Assembly (NCBI GenBank): GCA_964517215.1
Contig: CAZFBR010000062.1
Span: 1-15,013, forward strand
Direction of reading: 5' to 3'
Origin: CAZFBR01 sp035353495 [NCBI: uncultured bacterium]
Lineage (GTDB): Bacteria; DAOPZR01
DNA length: 15,013 nt
Positions 6,369 to 13,973 of this stretch are shown here, piece by piece. A program made the translations under genes and the position numbers. Within the stretch, counting starts at the first letter, position 1; every line of letters begins with the position of its first letter. A model generated the notes under the pieces. That model had not been told where the DNA came from. It saw only the letters and a program-made list of their open reading frames with translations, and did not search any database.

Positions 6369-8117
6369 TCATTCTTCCGCCTCGCGCAGCCGCCAGCAGA
6401 GCAGATTGTCGCGCATCTCCGGCGGCGCAGCCAGCGCGCCCGTCAGGAAATTCACGATGCGGCCGGTCGCGGCAGGGTTGTCGATCAGCTCGGGATGCAC
6501 CACCACCCAGCCGATCCCCGCCGCCGCGAGCGGCGCCCGCCCCTTCCCCGCCAGTTCCTGCTCCCGCGCCGGAGTGAGCAGCGACAGGTTGTAGAGTTCG
6601 CGCACCACCGGGGTCTCGCCGAGGAAGGCGAACCGCCAGGGCGGGATATGCGTCACTGCGCCGATCACCAGCGCCTTGCCGTGCACCGTCTGGTAATACT
6701 GCAGCACCGACGGATAATCCGTCACCGGCACCTCGAGCACTGCGCGCGCATCCGATGCGGCAATCTCGCGATAGAGCGCCGGGACCGCCGGCTGCACCAC
6801 CGGGTAGGGGACCGCGAGGTAATCGAGCAGCAGCAGCCCCGTCAGCAGCACCAGCAGGCGCGGCCGCCGCGCCGCCAGCTGTCGCGCGGCAAACGCCGCC
6901 AGCACCGCGAGGGCAAGGTAGGCGAGCACGATGAAGCGGATCGGCGCGCGCGACCCGCGCAGCGGCGGGACCAGCTTATAGAGCAGGTAATACGGCAGCG
7001 GCACGCTCTTGAGCGACGCGTCCGCCCAATGCCAGCGCCCGTTCCAGTGCAGGACCGGCCCGAGCGCCAGCACCAGCCCCGTCGCCAGCAGCAGCAGCCA
7101 GAGCCAGCGCGTGCGCCGCGGCATCTGCCCGGCGCCGTAGCCGGCAAGCGCGAGCGCCAGCCAGCCGAGGTAGGCGACCGGTTCCGTGCTCCCGAGCCGG
7201 TCGTGCCAGCCCGCGGTCAGCCAGCCCCACAGCGGCTGGAACGGCGGCGGCGTGATGAATGCCAGCGGATCGGCCGAGATGGCCGCATGCACCGCCAGCG
7301 CCGTGTCACCGAACGCGGCGCGCCGCTTGATTGCCAGCATGGGGAGCACCGCCGGGGCAAGCAGCAGCCCGGCGAGCAGCAACCCGCCGCCCAGCGCCGC
7401 CAGCGCGCGGCGGTTGAGCACCCGCCGCCGCGCCCCAAACAGCAGCGCCGTCCCGATCACCACGGCCAGCGCCAGCTGGCTGAAGAAATAGTACCAGGCG
7501 CTGTAGCAGGCGAGCGTGAAGAACGCGGCGAAACCGAGCCCGTCAATCAGCCGCGGCGCGCGCCAGATCCGCAGTAGGAACAGCGCCGTCAGCGGCAGCC
7601 AGACATAGCCGCAGACATCGGGCCGGCTCAGGTGCTGGTAATGATACGGGGCAAAGGCAAACAGACAGCCGGCGACGAACGCGCCCGCGCGCGACGCCGT
7701 CAGTTCCCACGCCAGCGCGTACATCCCCCAGCCGGCGACGATGAAGCCGGCGATGATGACCAGGTTGTAGACGGCAATGAGCGGCAGCCAGCCGGCGAGC
7801 AGCGCCGCCGGCACGGTATTGGTGAGCGCCAGCGAATGCAGCGTCAGCTCGCACCCCGTCGGATGCAGCACCTGCGGCGAGAAGAGCGGATTGAGCCCCT
7901 GCGTCAGCGCCGCATGCAGCCACCAGTAGTTCCACAAATGGAAGTACGAGTCGCCATGCAGACCGGGGAGCGCCGTCGTGAGATTGGCCGGGAGCGGCGC
8001 GGTGAGCAGCAGCGCCAGCGCCACCAGCCCCGCCAGCGGCGGCAGGTGCGGCCACAACAGCATGCGTGCAGCGTGCGCCGGGAACAACGACCGCCCGGCC
8101 GGTCGCGTGATCTTCAT
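6369..8117 (-). CDS. Multi-spanning membrane protein, GT-C-like glycosyltransferase
   Basis: This 582-residue protein is strongly hydrophobic, with roughly 10-12 membrane segments from about residue 25 to 450 and a soluble C-terminal part of about 130 residues. An early loop contains GLHGDSYFHLWNYWW (about 53-66). An acidic residue in the first extracytoplasmic loop is the hallmark of GT-C enzymes, which use polyprenyl-phosphate sugars at the outer face of the inner membrane. The APIRF segment and the soluble tail resemble YfhO/PMT-like proteins. It is probably a sugar transferase acting on lipid-linked glycan or lipid A. Start choice is uncertain. The ATG at 8115-8117 is preferred. A TTG at 8157-8159 would overlap the upstream stop by 8 bp and add 14 residues, and an ATG at 8061-8063 would shorten the protein. 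None has a good ribosome binding site. The gene follows a GT4 gene by 34 bp. GC is very high (75 percent in one sample). Confidence 0.75.
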   Translation of the reverse strand: MKITRPAGRSLFPAHAARMLLWPHLPPLAGLVALALLLTAPLPANLTTALPGLHGDSYFHLWNYWWLHAALTQGLNPLFSPQVLHPTGCELTLHSLALTNTVPAALLAGWLPLIAVYNLVIIAGFIVAGWGMYALAWELTASRAGAFVAGCLFAFAPYHYQHLSRPDVCGYVWLPLTALFLLRIWRAPRLIDGLGFAAFFTLACYSAWYYFFSQLALAVVIGTALLFGARRRVLNRRALAALGGGLLLAGLLLAPAVLPMLAIKRRAAFGDTALAVHAAISADPLAFITPPPFQPLWGWLTAGWHDRLGSTEPVAYLGWLALALAGYGAGQMPRRTRWLWLLLLATGLVLALGPVLHWNGRWHWADASLKSVPLPYYLLYKLVPPLRGSRAPIRFIVLAYLALAVLAAFAARQLAARRPRLLVLLTGLLLLDYLAVPYPVVQPAVPALYREIAASDARAVLEVPVTDYPSVLQYYQTVHGKALVIGAVTHIPPWRFAFLGETPVVRELYNLSLLTPAREQELAGKGRAPLAAAGIGWVVVHPELIDNPAATGRIVNFLTGALAAPPEMRDNLLCWRLREAEE

Positions 8118-8151
8118 GCAACGAAGGGCAGGTGCGCCGGCGCGGGGAGAT

Positions 8152-9327
8152 TCATCCAACCAGCGTCGCGAGGCGGGCAGCCACGTCAGCCACGGTCTGT
8201 GTGAACTGCCAGGCGCGCGCCTGCGCCTGACCGGCCGCGCCCAGCGCCGCGAGGCGGGCGGGATCGTTGAGCAGCGCGGTCATCGCCGCGGCCAGCGCAT
8301 CGGCATCGAGCGGATCGACCGTCACCCCGACCGCCGGCCCGACCGTTTCCGCCGGCCCGCCCGCGCTGCTGGTCACCACCGGCACCCCGCAGGCCATCGC
8401 CTCGAGATTGACCAGCCCGAACGGCTCGACCAGCGGCACGAACGCAAACAGCTGTGCCCGGCGGTAGAGCCAGAGCAGTTCCTCGTTGCTGACCATGCCG
8501 CGGAAGAGCACCTTGCGCTCCAGCCCGAGCTGGTCGCGCAGCCAGCGCAGCCGCCGCGCGTCGTCGCCCTCGCCCACCACCACCAGGGAAATGCCCGGCA
8601 CCTGGCGGGCCGTCACCGCAAACGCGCGCAGCAGCGTCTCCACATTCTTCAGCAGCTCGAGGCGGGTGACGCAGAGCACATAACGCTGGCGCTCGGCCGG
8701 CAGATGGTCGCGCACTTCGACCCGGGTACCGAGAATGACCTTCGCCGCCGGCAGGCCGTAGAGGCGCGTCACCCAGCCGCCGATATAGTCGCTGCTGACC
8801 AGCACCCCGCGCAGCGTCGCCAGCGCGGCGCGGTCGCGCGCGCGCAGCTTTTCGCGCGCGGCGGGATCGCGTTTCTGGAAGAAGTCCGCAATGTTGGGAA
8901 TGCCCAGCCGCCGCCACAGCGGCGCGCGCGTGTAGAACGCCGCCGGCAGCGCCTCGTGCAGCTGCTCGTAATACAGGTGGCGGGGCGGCTCCTGCAGCCA
9001 GCCCAGCGCCGGCGGCATGGCCGGGTTGACCTCCTGCGCCGCCGCGTACCAGCAATGGGTCGGGTAATTGTGGCAAAGGACCGCATCATACCCGGCGAGC
9101 TCGCGGGCAAAGTATTCGCCCGCCCGCCGCCATGCCCCCGGATGGTCGGCGGCGGCATGCAAGTGCAGCGAATGGTATTCGATATCGCGCCCCCATTTGC
9201 CGCCGACCCGGTCGGTGTACAGCGTGACCGCATGGCCGAGCCGGTCGAGTCCGAGGCAGAGATAGTACGCCACCGCCTCGGCGCCACCGGTCTGTTCCAG
9301 GCAGGGATGCAGCACCGCAAGTTTCAT
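8152..9327 (-). CDS. Glycosyltransferase family 4 (GT-B)
   Basis: This 391-residue protein is a retaining GT4 glycosyltransferase. The N-terminal Rossmann half begins MKLAVLHPCLEQTGGAEAVA, with the GGAE loop common in the family. The C-terminal half starts near YVLCVTRLELLKNVETLLRAF (about 216-236). It carries the E-x7-E motif as E301 and E309 in VEPFGLVNLEAMACGVPVV, which binds the nucleotide sugar. It works in the cytoplasm, adding a sugar from an activated donor to a lipid-linked or lipid A acceptor. I chose the ATG at 9325-9327 since the protein fold begins there and GGGGA lies 4 bases upstream; an in-frame GTG at 9364-9366 would add 13 basic, low-complexity residues. The gene is first after a 146-bp spacer with a predicted promoter and leader ORF, and is followed closely by the GT-C-like gene. 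Sugar specificity cannot be read. Confidence 0.9.
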   Translation of the reverse strand: MKLAVLHPCLEQTGGAEAVAYYLCLGLDRLGHAVTLYTDRVGGKWGRDIEYHSLHLHAAADHPGAWRRAGEYFARELAGYDAVLCHNYPTHCWYAAAQEVNPAMPPALGWLQEPPRHLYYEQLHEALPAAFYTRAPLWRRLGIPNIADFFQKRDPAAREKLRARDRAALATLRGVLVSSDYIGGWVTRLYGLPAAKVILGTRVEVRDHLPAERQRYVLCVTRLELLKNVETLLRAFAVTARQVPGISLVVVGEGDDARRLRWLRDQLGLERKVLFRGMVSNEELLWLYRRAQLFAFVPLVEPFGLVNLEAMACGVPVVTSSAGGPAETVGPAVGVTVDPLDADALAAAMTALLNDPARLAALGAAGQAQARAWQFTQTVADVAARLATLVG

Positions 9328-9337
9328 TATTCCCCGT

Positions 9338-9388
9338 TCACCGTACCCGCGCCGGCCCCGCCGCACGCGCCGTTTTCTGCTGCGTCAT
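9338..9388 (-). CDS. Possible 16-codon leader peptide ORF
   Basis: An ATG at 9386-9388, preceded by GCGGAG with a suitable gap of 9 bases, opens a frame MTQQKTARAAGPARVR and a TGA stop at 9338-9340. The stop lies 10 bases before the ATG of the GT4 gene, within reach of its ribosome binding site. It sits between the predicted promoter and the gene. It may be a translated leader that couples or tunes GT4 expression. Peptide composition (Ala, Arg, Pro) is what GC-rich DNA gives by chance, so this is weak. Confidence 0.25.
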   Translation of the reverse strand: MTQQKTARAAGPARVR

Positions 9389-9417
9389 GGTTCACCACTC
9401 CGCCAGCTGATTGCGCA

Positions 9418-9447
9418 AGTGTAGCACCTGCGATCCGATGCTGGCAA
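9418..9447 (-). promoter_or_regulatory. Predicted sigma70-type promoter for GT4/GT-C block
   Basis: In the 146-bp spacer the minus strand has TTGCCA (9442-9447, 5 of 6 to TTGACA), an 18-base spacer, and TACACT (9418-9423, 4 of 6 to TATAAT). A start near 9411 would give a leader of about 84 bases to the GT4 ATG. Three bases upstream of the -35 box lies a palindrome (9451-9463). This spacer is the longest gap in the window and separates two groups of tightly packed genes. Confidence 0.5.
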
Positions 9448-9450
9448 CGC

Positions 9451-9463
9451 CTGCCGCCGGCAG
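9451..9463. repeat. Short perfect palindrome upstream of promoter
   Basis: CTGCCGCCGGCAG has 6-base arms around one central base. It lies 10 bases past the stop of the upstream GT4 gene and 3 bases before the -35 box of the predicted promoter. It could be an operator or the stem of a weak terminator, but there is no following T run. Six-base GC arms arise readily by chance in DNA this rich in GC. Confidence 0.25.
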
Positions 9464-9473
9464 CAGCGCGGTC

Positions 9474-10607
9474 TCAGCCGGTCAGGGAACGGAAATAGTC
9501 AGCCGTCGCCCGCGCCGCCGCCGACCAGGAATAGCGCGCCGCCTGCGCCCGGCCGCGGGTCACCAACTCGTCGCGCCAGCCATCGTCATACCACAGCTTT
9601 TCCAGGCCGCGCAGCACATCATCCGTCTCCGCCGGGTCAACCCATTCGACCGCATCACCCAGCACCTCGGGGAGCGCGCCGCCGCGTCCGGCCAGCACCG
9701 GGCACCCCGCCTGCATCGCCTCGAGCGGCACCAGACCGAACCCTTCATAGATGCTCGGATAGGCGAGCAGCAGGGCGCGCCGCAGCAGGGCGGCGGCCTC
9801 GCGATCGCTGACATATCCGGTCAGCACGATGTTCTTCTTCCCCGCCAGCTCCCGCTGCAATTCCGGATACTGCCACTGGCGCGAGCCCGCCAGCACCAGC
9901 TGGATCGGTTCCGCCATCTGGTAAAACGCGCGCACCAGCCGCACCAGATTCTTGCGCGGTTCGAGGTTGCCGAGAAAGAGCAGGTACGGTTCGAGAATGC
10001 CGAATTTGCGCATCGTCGCGCGCTCCTCATCAGCGGAAGTTGCCGGCAGCGGCGACGTCCCCTCGTGGATCACCGTCACCTTGTCCTCCGCGACGCCCAG
10101 CAGCCCGACCAGGTCGGCGCGGGTGGCCTGCGAGACCGCGATAATCCCCGCCGCCCGGTCGCAACTGGCCTTCAGGTCGCGCGTCAGGGTGCGGCGCAGC
10201 GGCGGCGCCACCAGTTCGGGATGGCGGAGAAAGGTCAGGTCGTGGACGGTAATCACCCCGGGGAGCGCCGCGGGGAGACGGAGCGGCAGCAGGTAGTTCG
10301 GGGCAAAGAACAGGTCCGCCTGCAGGCCCGCCAGCAGGCGCGGATAGACCAGCCGCGCATAGAGCGGTTCACACAACCGGCGCGGACGGTACGGGAACCA
10401 CGGCACCAGCACCGACGACGCCGGCGCCAGCCGCTGCAGTTCGTCGTGCAGCCGGCGGCGCGCCGCCGGCAGGCAGCCGCGCCCGCCGACCAGCAGCAGG
10501 TGCGCCGCATCCGCGGGCCAGTGCGCCAGCAGCCGGGCAAGATAATTGCCCACCCCGCTGCGCTCGCCGGCCAGGGCGGCGGTCTCAACCGCCACGCGCA
10601 GCGGCAT
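9474..10607 (-). CDS. Glycosyltransferase family 4 (mannosyltransferase WbaZ/MtfB-like)
   Basis: This 377-residue GT4 enzyme starts MPLRVAVETAALAGERSGVGNYL, where the SGVGNY loop is the usual N-terminal glycine loop of the MtfB/WbaZ-like subgroup. ITVHDLTFLRHPE (119-131) and IIAVSQATRADLV (155-167) are further subgroup marks. LFLGNLEPRKNLVRLVRAF (210-228) opens the second Rossmann domain. The nucleotide-sugar binding E-x7-E is E288 and E296 in YEGFGLVPLEAM. Family relatives often transfer mannose or a related sugar to a lipid-linked or lipid A-core acceptor, but the donor here is unproven. Its ATG overlaps the stop of the DUF342 gene by one base (TGATG), and there is no separate ribosome binding site. 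Re-initiation by the same ribosomes is likely, so the two proteins may be made in balanced amounts. It is the last gene of the lpxA block. Confidence 0.9.
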   Translation of the reverse strand: MPLRVAVETAALAGERSGVGNYLARLLAHWPADAAHLLLVGGRGCLPAARRRLHDELQRLAPASSVLVPWFPYRPRRLCEPLYARLVYPRLLAGLQADLFFAPNYLLPLRLPAALPGVITVHDLTFLRHPELVAPPLRRTLTRDLKASCDRAAGIIAVSQATRADLVGLLGVAEDKVTVIHEGTSPLPATSADEERATMRKFGILEPYLLFLGNLEPRKNLVRLVRAFYQMAEPIQLVLAGSRQWQYPELQRELAGKKNIVLTGYVSDREAAALLRRALLLAYPSIYEGFGLVPLEAMQAGCPVLAGRGGALPEVLGDAVEWVDPAETDDVLRGLEKLWYDDGWRDELVTRGRAQAARYSWSAAARATADYFRSLTG

Positions 10608-12490
10608 CAGGCGCGCGGGCGCGCCGCCGACGCGCCCTGGTTGTCCTCGGCCGGCAGTCCCTCGTACGGCGTGAACGACATCGTCCCCTGCCGGTTGCGG
10701 AAGGTGGTGAACTTGTAATCGTTCGTCAGCGTCAGGCGGGCCGCACCGATCACCAGCTGCACCCCCTTGTAGGCGCGCTCGCGCACATGCACCGCCGCCA
10801 GCGGGTTGCAGTCGGTATAACGCTGCAGCTGCTCCTCCTCCTGCTGCACCGCCGCCACCTGCCCGCGCAGACGCTCCTGCAGCTGCAGCAGCTGCTGTTC
10901 CTGTTCAAGCTGCTGCACGGTGGCGGACTTGTCCTCCTTCGCCCGCTGCAGCGCCTGCAGGGTCTGCTCGACCTTGGCCAGCTGCTCCTGCGCCGTGCGC
11001 AGGCGGACGTTCAGCTTGCCGTATTCACTGATCACGCGCGGCGGCACCCCCGCCTGGAGAATGGTCCTGGTCTCACCCACCGCGCCCAGTTCCTTGCATT
11101 CGACCCCGCCGGCAATGACGCTGCTGCCGCCGATCAGCGCGCCGCGCCGGCCGCCCAGCACCAGCTGCTTTTCCACGATAAGATGCGAATGCATGACCAG
11201 TTCGGCCACCACCCGCCCGCCCGCCTGCAGGCGCGCATTCTCCGCGAACTTGACGACGATATCCCCGGCGGCGACCAGCGTTCCGCCGCCATGCCCGAGC
11301 ACCCCGCCGCGCACGATGATATTGCCGCCCGCATCCAGCTGCGCCGCCTCGACCGTCTTCGCCACGACAATATCGCCGGTGGCATGGATGCGAAATCCGC
11401 CGGGCACCCGCCCGAGCACCTCGACGGTGCCGTCAAAATCGATGTTGCCGGTGGCCAGCGACACATCGCCGTCGATGCGGCAGACCGGATCGACGTGCAC
11501 CGTGCTGCCGACCAGCGACACGCCGCCGTCCGTGGCGGCCACCAGGCGCATGCCGTCGTCGGTCAGGCGCGTGTTCTTGCCCGCGCGCAGCTCCCGGTCG
11601 GCCCCCGGCTTCGCCGGCAGGCGATGGCCGAAAATATCCTCGCCCGGCTCCCCCGGCTGCGCCGGGATCTTTTCCGCCACCGGCGTGGCCGCCGTCACGC
11701 TCTGGATCAGGCCCAGTTCGTGATAATCAACCTTCCCCTTGTCGTCTTCCTTGAGTTCGATGCTGCTCGTGGTCTTGAACAGGTACTCAATACGGGCATC
11801 GCGGCCGTGCCGCGGCGGCGTCCCGGCGGCAGCCAGCACCGGGGCGTCAAATTCGCCGAGCGCAAGGTAGCTTTCCAGATTGTCCCGGCGCACCCCGCTG
11901 ATGATCCCCTGCTGGGTAAGCCCGTGCACCAGCTCGTCCGCCGTCAGCATCGCCCCGCCCCGCCGCGGCGGAATGACCTGGACATGCGCCTCCATGCGGT
12001 CGGCGCTGACGGTCAATTTGAAGTAGGCGTCGCGCCGGTCGCCGTCGGGCCACGGCGCGATGGCCGTGGCCGTCCCCGGCGCGGCAATCGCCGCGGCGAC
12101 GGCGGTCTGATCGACGGCGGCGGCCGGAATGTCCAAAACCCGCGCCCGCGCCAGCACCTGCTCGGGCGTGACCGCCATGCCGCGCGCGCCCGGCGCCTGC
12201 ACGGTCAGCCACGCCTGCCCGTCGCGATAATCCACCGTCAGGGAGCCGTCAATCCGGTCGCCGGCCTGCAGCGCCTCGCGCACCTGCCGTTCCAGCCGGG
12301 CGGCGGCGGGCGCACCGCGCCGGCGCGCACGCCAGCGTCCGGGCTTGCGGCCGAGTCCCAACACACCCGCGCGCGGCGGTTCCAGTTCTTCGAGTTCGAG
12401 TTCGGCCGCCGGCACCTGCAGCTCGGCAGCCGCACGCGCGCGCGCTTCCGCCGGCGTGGCCGCCGTGACGATCACCCGGTCTGCGCCCAT
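10607..12490 (-). CDS. FapA/DUF342-family beta-helix protein with N-terminal Jag_N-like domain and coiled coil
   Basis: This 627-residue protein has three parts. Residues 5-58 (RVIVTAATPAEARARAAAEL to GVLGLGRKPGRWRARR) match the Jag_N pattern, with the typical GVLGLGRKP turn. Residues about 150-490 are DUF342/FapA: IPAQPGEPGEDIFGHRLPAKPG (275-296), AGKNTRLTDDGMRLVAATDGG, then many G-x-I/V repeats such as GDIVVAKTV and GGNIIVRGGVLGHGGG that form a right-handed beta-helix. LGAVGETRTILQAGVP (468-483) ends the helix. Residues about 495-560 are Gln/Glu/Leu-rich and form a likely coiled coil. The family is named for polymer-like or scaffold assembly, with some members tied to envelope or surface functions. 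There is no signal peptide or membrane segment, so it is cytoplasmic. The place between an exported TPR protein and a glycosyltransferase suggests a scaffold for glycan enzymes, which is inference. No strong binding site precedes the ATG; the upstream stop is 28 bp away. Confidence 0.88.
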   Translation of the reverse strand: MGADRVIVTAATPAEARARAAAELQVPAAELELEELEPPRAGVLGLGRKPGRWRARRRGAPAAARLERQVREALQAGDRIDGSLTVDYRDGQAWLTVQAPGARGMAVTPEQVLARARVLDIPAAAVDQTAVAAAIAAPGTATAIAPWPDGDRRDAYFKLTVSADRMEAHVQVIPPRRGGAMLTADELVHGLTQQGIISGVRRDNLESYLALGEFDAPVLAAAGTPPRHGRDARIEYLFKTTSSIELKEDDKGKVDYHELGLIQSVTAATPVAEKIPAQPGEPGEDIFGHRLPAKPGADRELRAGKNTRLTDDGMRLVAATDGGVSLVGSTVHVDPVCRIDGDVSLATGNIDFDGTVEVLGRVPGGFRIHATGDIVVAKTVEAAQLDAGGNIIVRGGVLGHGGGTLVAAGDIVVKFAENARLQAGGRVVAELVMHSHLIVEKQLVLGGRRGALIGGSSVIAGGVECKELGAVGETRTILQAGVPPRVISEYGKLNVRLRTAQEQLAKVEQTLQALQRAKEDKSATVQQLEQEQQLLQLQERLRGQVAAVQQEEEQLQRYTDCNPLAAVHVRERAYKGVQLVIGAARLTLTNDYKFTTFRNRQGTMSFTPYEGLPAEDNQGASAARPRA

Positions 12491-12518
12491 TCAGCCACGC
12501 GTGACGGTGCGCACAACC

Positions 12519-13973
12519 TTAGGGCAGCCCGGCGGCACGGCGGGCCGATTTGGCATTTTCAATAATCACGCGAAATTCCTCGTCGTCCCACAGCAGCTGC
12601 AGATCGGCATCGCGCCGCGCGCCGTTCAGCATATCCATCGGCATGTGCATTGCGCCGCGACGGAACCACGACACCGCCGCGTCCCGGTTGTGCGCCAGGG
12701 CGTAGATGCAGGCGTTGTTGTAATACGGGAGCGGGTTCTGCGGCTCAACCACTGACAAGGCCTCATATGCGGTCACCGCCTCGGTATCACGGTCCAGCGC
12801 ATGCAGCGTTTCCGCCAGGCAGAAATGACCCTCCACGCAGTCCCGGTCGCGATTAATGGCCGCCCGGAAATACTGGATCGCCGCGTCATAATCGGCACTG
12901 ATCAGATTTACCCGCCCGATGCTGACATAGGCCGTGGCATAGGTTGAATCGATTTCGATGGCCCGATGGTACGCCGCCAGTGCCGCTGCCGTGTACCGCT
13001 CCACCGCCGCGCGCTGCTGGCGCTGTTCCGCAGTGTCGCGGGCCGCCAGCGCCTGCGCCAGGGCGTTATTCGCCGCAACCAGCCGCGCCTGCTCCGCTTC
13101 GCCAATATAGTAATAGGCGTGGGTGGCATCCTGCGGGATGGCCTGGGCATACAGTTCAAACACGTTCACCGCATCGTCGATGCGTCCCGTCACCTGCAGC
13201 GCGCTGCCCAAATTGACATACGCTTCCTTGATGGTGCGGTTGCGCGCGATCGCCTTGCGGTAATAGCCGATTGCCGTGTCGAACAGGGCATCCCGCTGGT
13301 AGATGCTCCCCATATTGACGTACGCCTCGGCATAGTCCTCATTCTGCGCGATGGTCTGCCGGTACGCCGCCAGCGCCGCCAGCGTGTCGCCCCGCTCCTT
13401 CTGGATCAGGCCGATAAGGAAATACGCCTGCGGATAGGGCGTCACCAGTTCCACCGTCTTTTGCGCCGCCTTGAGCGCCAGGCCCAGCTGGCCGCGGTCA
13501 AGATACCCGCGGGCGCGCCAGTACTGGTTGATGGCTTCCAGCTTTTTGGTATCGACCAGCTCGGCCACCGACGGGCTCCAGACCCAGAACGTGGTCTTCC
13601 CCTTGACCCATTGCCCGCTGCGTTCCAGCACCGTGAAACTGACCCCGCGGTTCAGCGTTCCCATGCGCGCGCCCTGGGGCGCCAGGCGCAGGTTTTCGCG
13701 GTCAACGGTAACCGACGCCGTATTGCCCGCACCCGCACTGACCGACGCCGACCAGATGTGGAAGGTCACCTCGCCGCGATACCAGTTGGTCTGCCGGTCC
13801 AGCACGTTGAACTTGGTGCCGGTCAGCAGCGAGCCGATCCGCGTCCCGTTCGCCGCCGCGTTGATGGCGGTTTCCTGCTTGATCACCGCCTCATCCGCAA
13901 CCGCTGCCGCTGCGCCCGCCAGCAGCAGGCCGACAATCGTGAGGATAACCGCCCATGACCGTCTACACTTCAT
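12519..13973 (-). CDS. Exported protein with two SH3-like domains and TPR repeats
   Basis: This 484-residue protein begins MKCRRSWAVILTIVGLLLAGAAAAVADEA, a signal peptide with a charged n-region, hydrophobic core and an AVA-type cleavage site near residue 26. No lipobox cysteine is seen. Two similar bacterial SH3-like segments follow, about 29-77 (ending WYRGEVTFHIWSASV) and 88-137 (ending WVKGKTTFWVWSPSV), which look like an internal duplication. From about 150 to 450 there are several TPR units, such as AEAYVNMGSIYQRDALFDTAIGYYRKAI, then KEAYVNLGSALQVTG. A break in the TPR array (about 280-320) is Ala/Gln-rich and helical. The protein is probably periplasmic and binds partners, perhaps cell-wall peptides through the SH3-like parts and proteins through TPR. 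The ATG at 13971-13973 has GGAGG 8 bases upstream and overlaps the preceding gene by 11 bp. A GTG at 13989-13991 would add 6 residues and break the usual signal peptide start. Confidence 0.85.
   Translation of the reverse strand: MKCRRSWAVILTIVGLLLAGAAAAVADEAVIKQETAINAAANGTRIGSLLTGTKFNVLDRQTNWYRGEVTFHIWSASVSAGAGNTASVTVDRENLRLAPQGARMGTLNRGVSFTVLERSGQWVKGKTTFWVWSPSVAELVDTKKLEAINQYWRARGYLDRGQLGLALKAAQKTVELVTPYPQAYFLIGLIQKERGDTLAALAAYRQTIAQNEDYAEAYVNMGSIYQRDALFDTAIGYYRKAIARNRTIKEAYVNLGSALQVTGRIDDAVNVFELYAQAIPQDATHAYYYIGEAEQARLVAANNALAQALAARDTAEQRQQRAAVERYTAAALAAYHRAIEIDSTYATAYVSIGRVNLISADYDAAIQYFRAAINRDRDCVEGHFCLAETLHALDRDTEAVTAYEALSVVEPQNPLPYYNNACIYALAHNRDAAVSWFRRGAMHMPMDMLNGARRDADLQLLWDDEEFRVIIENAKSARRAAGLP

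Noticed and set aside
5754-7577. Very long plus-strand open frame (607 codons) opposite the radical SAM and membrane protein genes
   Set aside because: Protein is rich in Arg, Gln, His and Pro with no recognisable motif, as expected for the reverse of GC-rich coding DNA. It crosses the boundary between two well-supported minus-strand genes.
8118-8159. Upstream TTG start of the GT-C-like gene, with possible overlap of the GT4 stop
   Set aside because: Possible, but TTG without a ribosome binding site is weaker than the ATG at 8117. Kept as an alternative in the gene entry.
7978-9498. Plus-strand open frame of 506 codons opposite the GT4 gene
   Set aside because: Shadow of a good GT4 gene with E-x7-E motif; the product has the typical reversed-frame bias and no domain.
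10820-10990. Repetitive CAG/CTG-rich stretch considered as a DNA repeat or microsatellite
   Set aside because: It encodes the Gln/Leu/Glu-rich coiled coil of the DUF342 protein; repeats are irregular and in frame.
10787-12565. Plus-strand open frame of 592 codons opposite the DUF342 gene
   Set aside because: The minus strand gives a clear DUF342 protein with Jag_N and coiled coil. The plus-strand product is a low-complexity Arg/His/Pro-rich shadow.
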